This document shows positions 59,416 through 64,000 of a stretch of DNA of 64,000 bases, one piece after another (position 1 is the first letter of the stretch; each line of letters starts with the position of its first letter). The DNA comes from Thermoleophilales bacterium (GTDB lineage: Bacteria; Actinomycetota; Thermoleophilia; Solirubrobacterales; 70-9), in contig JACJWZ010000001.1 of the NCBI GenBank assembly GCA_020636895.1, positions 1,479,501 through 1,543,500 on the forward strand, given 5' to 3'. A program made the translations under genes and the position numbers. The notes beneath the pieces were generated by a model that was not told the DNA's origin, did not search any database, and worked only from the letters and a program-made list of their open reading frames with translations.

Positions 59416-61275
59416 CTACTCGACGGTGACGGTCTTCGCGAGGTTGCGCGGCTGATCGACGTTGAGCCCGAGCATGCGCGCGGTGTGGTAGGCGAGAAGC
59501 TGAAGCGGGATCACCGCGAGGATCGGCTGCAGGATCCAGTCGGTGCGCGGCACGAACAGCGTCTGGTCGGCCGACTCGGCGACGATGTCGCTGCCCTCGG
59601 TGGCGATCGCGATCACGTCCGCCCCGCGCGCCCTCACCTCGGCGACGTTGGAGAGGACCTTCTCGAGCACCGGGCTGTCGGTCGCCACGCAGACGACCGG
59701 CGTGGTCTCGTCGAGCAGCGCGATCGGCCCGTGCTTCATCTCCCCGGCGGCGTACGCATCGGACGGGATGTAGGAGATCTCCTTCATCTTCAGCGCGCCC
59801 TCGAGGCAGACGGGGAGGCCGATGTGGCGGCCGAGGTAGAGGAAGAAGCGACCCTCGTGGTGGCTGCGGGCGATCGCGCGGACCTGGGCGTCGGTTCCCT
59901 CGATGGTCTCGTCGACCTTGCGCGGCAGCGCCTTCAGCTCGGCGATCAGCTCGGCGATGCGCTCGCGCGGGAGGGCATCCCTGGCCTGCGCGAGCCAGAG
60001 CCCGAGCAGGTAGATGGCGGCGACCTGGCTCGTGAAGGTCTTGGTGGCGGCGACGCCGATCTCGAGGCCGGCTCGCGTGAACAGGACCGAGTCGGCGTCC
60101 TGGGTCGCCTGGCTCCCCATCACGTTGGTGATCCCGAGCACGTGAGCGCCCCGCTCGCGCGCGAGCCGCATCGCGGCGAGGGTGTCGGCCGTCTCGCCCG
60201 ACTGGGTGATGCCGATGACGAGATCGCCCGGGCCGACGACCGGGTCGCGATAGCGGTACTCGGAGGCGACGTCCATCTCGACGGGGATCCGCGCCCAGGT
60301 CTCGATCGCGTACCGGCCCGTGAGCCCGGCGTGGTAGCTGGTGCCGCAGGCGACGATGACGATGCGGCGCACCTCAGCGGCCTGCTCGGGCGTCAGCTTC
60401 AGCTCGCTCAGGTCGACCGAGTCGACCTCGGGGAGGCGGTCGGTGATCGTCTCGGCGACCGCGTCGGGCTGCTCGTGGATCTCCTTCATCATGAAGGTCG
60501 GGTAGCCGCCGCGCTCGGCTTCGTCCTCGTCCCAGGTGACCTCCTCGATGTCGCGCTCGCGCGGCTCGCCGTCGGCGGAGGTGACGGTGACGCCGCCGGG
60601 CGTCAGCGTGACGATCTCGCCGTTCTCGATGCGCATCACGGTGCGGGTCTCGCGCAGGAAGGCGGGGATCGCGGAGGCGAGGAAGGTCTCGCCCTCGCCG
60701 AGCCCGAGGACGAGAGGGCACTCGTTGCGGGCTCCGACGAGCTCGTCGGGGTGCGCGACGTGCATCGCGACGAAGGCGTAGTGGCCGCGGAGCTCGGCGA
60801 ATGCGGCGCGGACGGCCGCGGTGAGATCACCGGCGTAGTGCTTCTCGATCAAGTGGGCGACGATCTCGGCGTCGGTCTCGGAGCTGAACTCATGGCCCTC
60901 GGAGCGGAGCTCACGGCGCAGCTCGGAGTGGTTCTCGACGATCCCGTTGAGGACGATGTGCACGTCCCCCTGCTCGTCGCTGTGCGGATGCGCGTTCTCC
61001 TCGGTGACGCGGCCGTGGGTCGCCCAACGTGTGTGGGCGAGGCCGATCGTGGCCTCGGCCTCGGCGACGGCGACCGCGCCCCCTCGCTCCTGCTCGGCGG
61101 CGACCGCCGCGCGCAGGTTCGAGAGGTTGCCGACCGCCCGCACGGAGTCGATGCGCCCGTTGTCGAGCAGGGAGAGACCGGCGGAGTCGTATCCGCGGTA
61201 CTCGAGCTTCTCGAGGCCGGCGATCAGGAGATCGCGACAGGGCCTCCCGCCCACGTATCCGACGATGCCGCACAT
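59416..61275 (-). CDS. glmS: Glutamine-fructose-6-phosphate aminotransferase
   Basis: 619 residues. Cys2 of MCGIVGYVG is the glutaminase nucleophile. The N-terminal Ntn domain (to about 240) has YRGYDSAGL and HTRWATHG. Two SIS domains follow (CGTSYHAGL, TQSGETADT), and the protein ends PRNLAKTVTVE. It makes glucosamine-6-phosphate for peptidoglycan. A 42-codon upstream in-frame extension is rejected since Cys must be residue 2. No glmS ribozyme is seen upstream. Confidence 0.97.
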   Translation of the reverse strand: MCGIVGYVGGRPCRDLLIAGLEKLEYRGYDSAGLSLLDNGRIDSVRAVGNLSNLRAAVAAEQERGGAVAVAEAEATIGLAHTRWATHGRVTEENAHPHSDEQGDVHIVLNGIVENHSELRRELRSEGHEFSSETDAEIVAHLIEKHYAGDLTAAVRAAFAELRGHYAFVAMHVAHPDELVGARNECPLVLGLGEGETFLASAIPAFLRETRTVMRIENGEIVTLTPGGVTVTSADGEPRERDIEEVTWDEDEAERGGYPTFMMKEIHEQPDAVAETITDRLPEVDSVDLSELKLTPEQAAEVRRIVIVACGTSYHAGLTGRYAIETWARIPVEMDVASEYRYRDPVVGPGDLVIGITQSGETADTLAAMRLARERGAHVLGITNVMGSQATQDADSVLFTRAGLEIGVAATKTFTSQVAAIYLLGLWLAQARDALPRERIAELIAELKALPRKVDETIEGTDAQVRAIARSHHEGRFFLYLGRHIGLPVCLEGALKMKEISYIPSDAYAAGEMKHGPIALLDETTPVVCVATDSPVLEKVLSNVAEVRARGADVIAIATEGSDIVAESADQTLFVPRTDWILQPILAVIPLQLLAYHTARMLGLNVDQPRNLAKTVTVE

Positions 61276-61390
61276 AGCTGAGGGAGCTCCCGCATCCTGA
61301 ACGGGAGGCGGGGAAGGATACGGCCACCTCGCCCGCGGGCAAAATCCCGCAACGAGTCGGTCACGCGCACGACCGCGCGGGATGGGTCGC

Positions 61391-61490
61391 ATATCGCCCA
61401 ACTACGTGCGTTCGGCGCGGCGTGGCGCGGCATGGCGTGGCTTGCCGCGGTGTGGTGCGACTCGGCGCGGTTCGGCGCGGTTCGGGTCCG
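61391..61490. repeat. Degenerate GGCGCGG-type simple repeat between glmS and glmM
   Basis: About ten imperfect copies of GGCGCGG/GGCGTGG (as in TCGGCGCGGTTCGGCGCGG). The remainder of the 61276-61490 spacer shows no gene or clear promoter. Confidence 0.4.
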
Positions 61491-62810
61491 CTAGCTCAAC
61501 GCGTCGCGGGCGGCGCTGACGAGGCGGCCGAGGACCTCCTCGCATTCGGCCTCGTCGGGCGCCTCGACCATCACCCTGACGAGCGGCTCGGTTCCGGACG
61601 GGCGCACGAGGACGCGGCCACGACCCTCGAGCTTGGCCCCCTCGCGCCCGACCGCCTCCCAGACCCCGGTGGCCTCGTTCAGGGCCTCCTGGCTCGGGAT
61701 GCGCACGTTCTCGAGCCGCTGCGGGAGCTTTTCGATCGGCTTCACGTCCACGAGCCGCCGGTCACCAAGCGCCCGCATGGTCAGGAGCGCCGCGGCGAGA
61801 CCGTCGCCCGTTGCCGCGAATTCGGTCCAGATGATGTGCCCGGACTGCTCGCCGCCGATCGTCCAGCCGCGCTCGAGCAGCTCCTCGATCACCCAGCGAT
61901 CGCCGACCTGGGTCGTCGCGACCGGGATCCCGGCCGCCTCCATCGCCTGATGGAAGCCGTAATTGCTCATCACGGTGACGGCCGCGCCCCCGCCCCGGAG
62001 CTCGCCGGAATCGGCGAGGTGCAGCGCCGCGAGGGCGACGATCTCGTCACCGTCGAACGCCCGGCCCGCGGAGTCGACCGCGAGCATACGATCCCCGTCA
62101 CCGTCGAACGCGAAGCCGATCTCGGCTCCGTGCTCGGTCACCGCGGCGGCGATCGTGCCGAGGTGGATCGAGCCGCAGCCCTCGTTGATGTTGCGGCCGT
62201 TGGGCTCGTTGCCGATCGTGATCAGGTCGGCGCCGAGACGCTCGAACGCCGCGGGTGCGGCTCGATGGGTCGCGCCGTTGGCGCAGTCGAGGACGATGCG
62301 GCGGCCGCCGAGATCGAGGTCGAAGGTCGAGGCGAGCTCGCGCAGGTAGTCGTCGAGCGCGCCTTCGAGCTTGCGGATGCGCCCCGACGAGGCACCGGTG
62401 GCCGGCCCGGCGGCGACCCGGTCCTCGACGCGCCGCTCGGCGTCGTCGCCGAGCTTCGTCCCGTCGCGGCCGAAGAACTTGATGCCGTTGTCCTGCCAGG
62501 GGTTGTGGGAGGCGGAGACGACGGCGCCGAGGTCGAAGCGATGGCGCTTGACGAGGATCGCGGCGGCGGGCGTGGGCAGGACGCCGCCGAGGAACACGTC
62601 CGCGCCGGCCGCGGCGAGGCCGGATGCGAGGGCGGATTCGAGCATGTGCCCGGACTCGCGGGTGTCGCGGATGATCAAGACCTGCGGGCGCTCCCCCGCG
62701 AGCTCCGCCGCGGTGGCCCGGCCGAGCGCGAGTGCGAGCTCCGGCGTCAGCTTGTCGCCGACGGGCCCGCGGACCCCGTCGGTCCCGAAGAGCTTCTCGC
62801 GTTGCGCCAT
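61491..62810 (-). CDS. glmM: Phosphoglucosamine mutase
   Basis: 439 residues, alpha-phosphohexomutase. GTDGVRG near the start, phosphoserine loop SASHNPWQDNGIKFF, metal loop AFDGDGDRML (DGDGD) and C-terminal phosphate loop RPSGTEPLVRVMVE. It converts glucosamine-6-P to glucosamine-1-P, the step after GlmS. Confidence 0.97.
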   Translation of the reverse strand: MAQREKLFGTDGVRGPVGDKLTPELALALGRATAAELAGERPQVLIIRDTRESGHMLESALASGLAAAGADVFLGGVLPTPAAAILVKRHRFDLGAVVSASHNPWQDNGIKFFGRDGTKLGDDAERRVEDRVAAGPATGASSGRIRKLEGALDDYLRELASTFDLDLGGRRIVLDCANGATHRAAPAAFERLGADLITIGNEPNGRNINEGCGSIHLGTIAAAVTEHGAEIGFAFDGDGDRMLAVDSAGRAFDGDEIVALAALHLADSGELRGGGAAVTVMSNYGFHQAMEAAGIPVATTQVGDRWVIEELLERGWTIGGEQSGHIIWTEFAATGDGLAAALLTMRALGDRRLVDVKPIEKLPQRLENVRIPSQEALNEATGVWEAVGREGAKLEGRGRVLVRPSGTEPLVRVMVEAPDEAECEEVLGRLVSAARDALS

Positions 62811-62856
62811 GACCCGGCATGATTACGCCGCCGGGGCTGAAGTGCCTGCACGCGTG

Positions 62857-63693
62857 ATGAGCCGTTCGCACCGACACCGGATCACCCTCGCGCTGCTGGG
62901 CGCCGTTGGCGCCGCGCTTGTCGCGACGCCCGCCTCCGCGTGGGAGCCGCCGCCGGCGAACGCCGGCTTCGACTACCAGATCGGTGGCGACTACCCGTTA
63001 CCCGCGGGCGTCTCCGTCGTCTCCCGCGACTGGTTCTCCGGGACCGCCGCGCCCGATCCCGATTACTCGGTCTGCTACGTCAACGCCTTCCAGACGCAAG
63101 CCGACGAGCGCGGGGCCGACCGCCCCGACGAGCGCTCCAACTGGCCTCGCAGTCTGGTTCTGAAGAGTCTCGGTGACGACCCCAACTGGGGCGGCGAGTA
63201 CCTCGTCGACATCTCGAGCGCGCGCAAGCGGAACCGGGCGGCCGCCTGGGTCCAGCAGATGATCGAGGGGTGCGCGAAGGGCGGGTTCGAGGCTGTCGAG
63301 TTCGACAACCTGGATTCGTGGACCCGCTTCGACGGGACGCCGCTGGCGAAGAAGGTGCCGTTCGGGCGCCGCGACGCGGTCGCCTACGCGCGGCTCCTGG
63401 CGCGGCGCTCGCACGATCTCGGGCTGGCCGTAGGCCAGAAGAACACCGTCGAGCTCAACGCGACGGAGCGGCGGCGAGCCGGCTTCGACTTCGCGATCGC
63501 CGAGGAGTGCGGGCGCTACCGCGAGTGCGGGCGCTACGTGCGCGCCTACGGCGACCACGTAATCGCGATCGAGTACAGCCGCAAGAGCTTCGCGCGGACC
63601 TGCGCCGAGATCGGCGACGAAGTATCGGTCGTGCTCAGGGACCGCAACGTCAGCCGCCCGGGAGCGCGCAGCTACAGGTTCGCGAGCTGCTGA
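62857..63693 (+). CDS. Secreted GH114-like (endo-alpha-1,4-polygalactosaminidase-type) protein
   Basis: 278 residues with a Sec signal (MSRSHRHRITLALLGAVGAALVATPASA). The body is a TIM-barrel-like domain: FDYQIGGDYP, VCYVNAFQTQ, EYLVDISS, GGFEAVEFDNLDSW with a candidate catalytic Asp/Glu, LAVGQKNTVEL and FAIAEECGRY. The GH114/TM1410 family cleaves galactosamine-rich exopolysaccharide. The ATG at 62857 starts the signal; a longer in-frame extension runs antisense to glmM and is rejected. Confidence 0.8.
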   Translation: MSRSHRHRITLALLGAVGAALVATPASAWEPPPANAGFDYQIGGDYPLPAGVSVVSRDWFSGTAAPDPDYSVCYVNAFQTQADERGADRPDERSNWPRSLVLKSLGDDPNWGGEYLVDISSARKRNRAAAWVQQMIEGCAKGGFEAVEFDNLDSWTRFDGTPLAKKVPFGRRDAVAYARLLARRSHDLGLAVGQKNTVELNATERRRAGFDFAIAEECGRYRECGRYVRAYGDHVIAIEYSRKSFARTCAEIGDEVSVVLRDRNVSRPGARSYRFASC

Positions 63694-63805
63694 GCAGCCT
63701 CCGGCCGGCGGGGGGCCTCAGGCCGACATCGCGACTCCAGCCATCCCGCTGCGGTGTGGGCGCCGGTCGCCGCACTGGGCGCCCGGGCTCTCCTCCGCGC
63801 GCGTG

Positions 63806-63844
63806 ACGCCTTTTCCACGCATTCGGTGGAAAAGGTGCCACGCG
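63806..63844. repeat. Solitary copy of the 38-kb palindrome family
   Basis: CCTTTTCCAC-GCATTCG-GTGGAAAAGG, perfect 10-bp arms with a 7-nt loop, followed by CCACGCG as in the P1 elements at 38.1-38.6 kb. The rest of 63694-63948 shows no gene. Confidence 0.75.
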
Positions 63845-63948
63845 TTCGCTGACACACGAAGCTGATGTCGCGGTTCCGCGGAGCCCCCAGGCATGGGGAG
63901 GTCCGACGCCGGGCGCTCGGACCCGAGGTGCGCCGCCTACGCCCCCCG

Positions 63949-64000
63949 CTACAGGGGCCAGACGTCGAGGATGTCGAGAAGCCTGAAGAGGCCGTTGACA
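63949..64000 (-). CDS. C-terminal end of a gene beyond the right edge
   Basis: The minus frame entering at the edge reads VNGLFRLLDILDVWPL then TAG. The residues look like a genuine protein terminus, but with only 16 codons no family can be named. Confidence 0.35.
   Translation of the reverse strand, partial: VNGLFRLLDILDVWPL

Noticed and set aside
59275..61281. 668-codon plus-strand frame
   Set aside because: Antisense of glmS; no domain recognisable.
61276..61490. glmS ribozyme or riboswitch upstream of glmS
   Set aside because: The spacer shows only GC-rich simple repeats; no pseudoknot core recognisable by eye.

Overview
The window is about 64 kb of very GC-rich DNA, densely coding, with ATG, GTG and TTG starts, many 1-4 bp stop/start overlaps, six tRNA genes without an encoded CCA end, and many genes that appear to be leaderless (a TAnnnT hexamer 6-9 nt before the start codon). 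The gene set (CoA-linked beta-oxidation genes, DrrA/B-type ABC exporters, CtaC/D/E oxidase, DUF1015, DUF3352 lipoprotein, extracellular Ig-like repeats) suggests a chromosomal segment of an actinobacterium. I think a Thermoleophilia/Solirubrobacterales-like lineage is most likely, but that placement is inference. I see no phage genes, transposase or CRISPR array.

Layout. 1-6.1 kb: remnants of a secreted repeat protein, then two very large overlapping glycosyltransferase fusions. 6.1-11.5 kb: Tat-exported collagen-like protein, lipoprotein, tRNA-Pro, secreted M28 peptidase, tRNA-Gly, MFS and YihY membrane proteins. 11.5-18.4 kb: tRNA-Leu, tRNA-Trp, an HTH/LAGLIDADG gene, SRAP protein, tRNA-Leu, diguanylate cyclase, a GntR/FadR-type regulator beside a fatty-acid-hydroxylase gene with a perfect FadR-like operator, tRNA-Pro and two further LAGLIDADG-family relics. 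18.4-26.2 kb: DUF1015, cobalamin adenosyltransferase, OsmC, SDR, NUDIX, small membrane proteins, class IV aminotransferase, acyl-CoA dehydrogenase, enoyl-CoA hydratase. 26.1-33.9 kb: EamA transporter, GH15, thioredoxin reductase, a UPF0104-type membrane protein, PAP2 protein, epimerase, with a 615-bp spacer full of palindromic repeats.

33.9-45.6 kb is the respiratory region and the most interesting part. It carries two heme-copper-oxidase gene sets. The minus-strand set (ctaC-ctaD-unknown-ctaE, 41.3-45.6 kb) keeps every CuA, heme and CuB ligand. The plus-strand set (33.96-38.02 kb: subunit II, subunit I, ctaB and two tiny membrane proteins) keeps the fold but has replaced nearly all metal ligands: CuA Cys/Cys/His are Ser/Ser/Tyr and the CuB His-His pair is Gln-Asn. 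A diheme cytochrome c lipoprotein and a CBS protein lie between the two sets, next to a 2.3-copy tandem array of a 213-bp unit made of nested perfect palindromes.

45.7-64 kb: GT4 glycosyltransferase, zinc ribbon, Thr-rich lipoprotein, ABC exporter (ATPase and two permeases), then a long minus-strand housekeeping run (glmM, glmS, DUF3352 lipoprotein, acpS, nnrE/D, alr, cca, HIT, enoyl-CoA hydratase, infA) serving cell-wall precursor supply, metabolite repair, tRNA maturation and translation initiation. A secreted GH114-like protein and the end of an off-window gene finish the segment.
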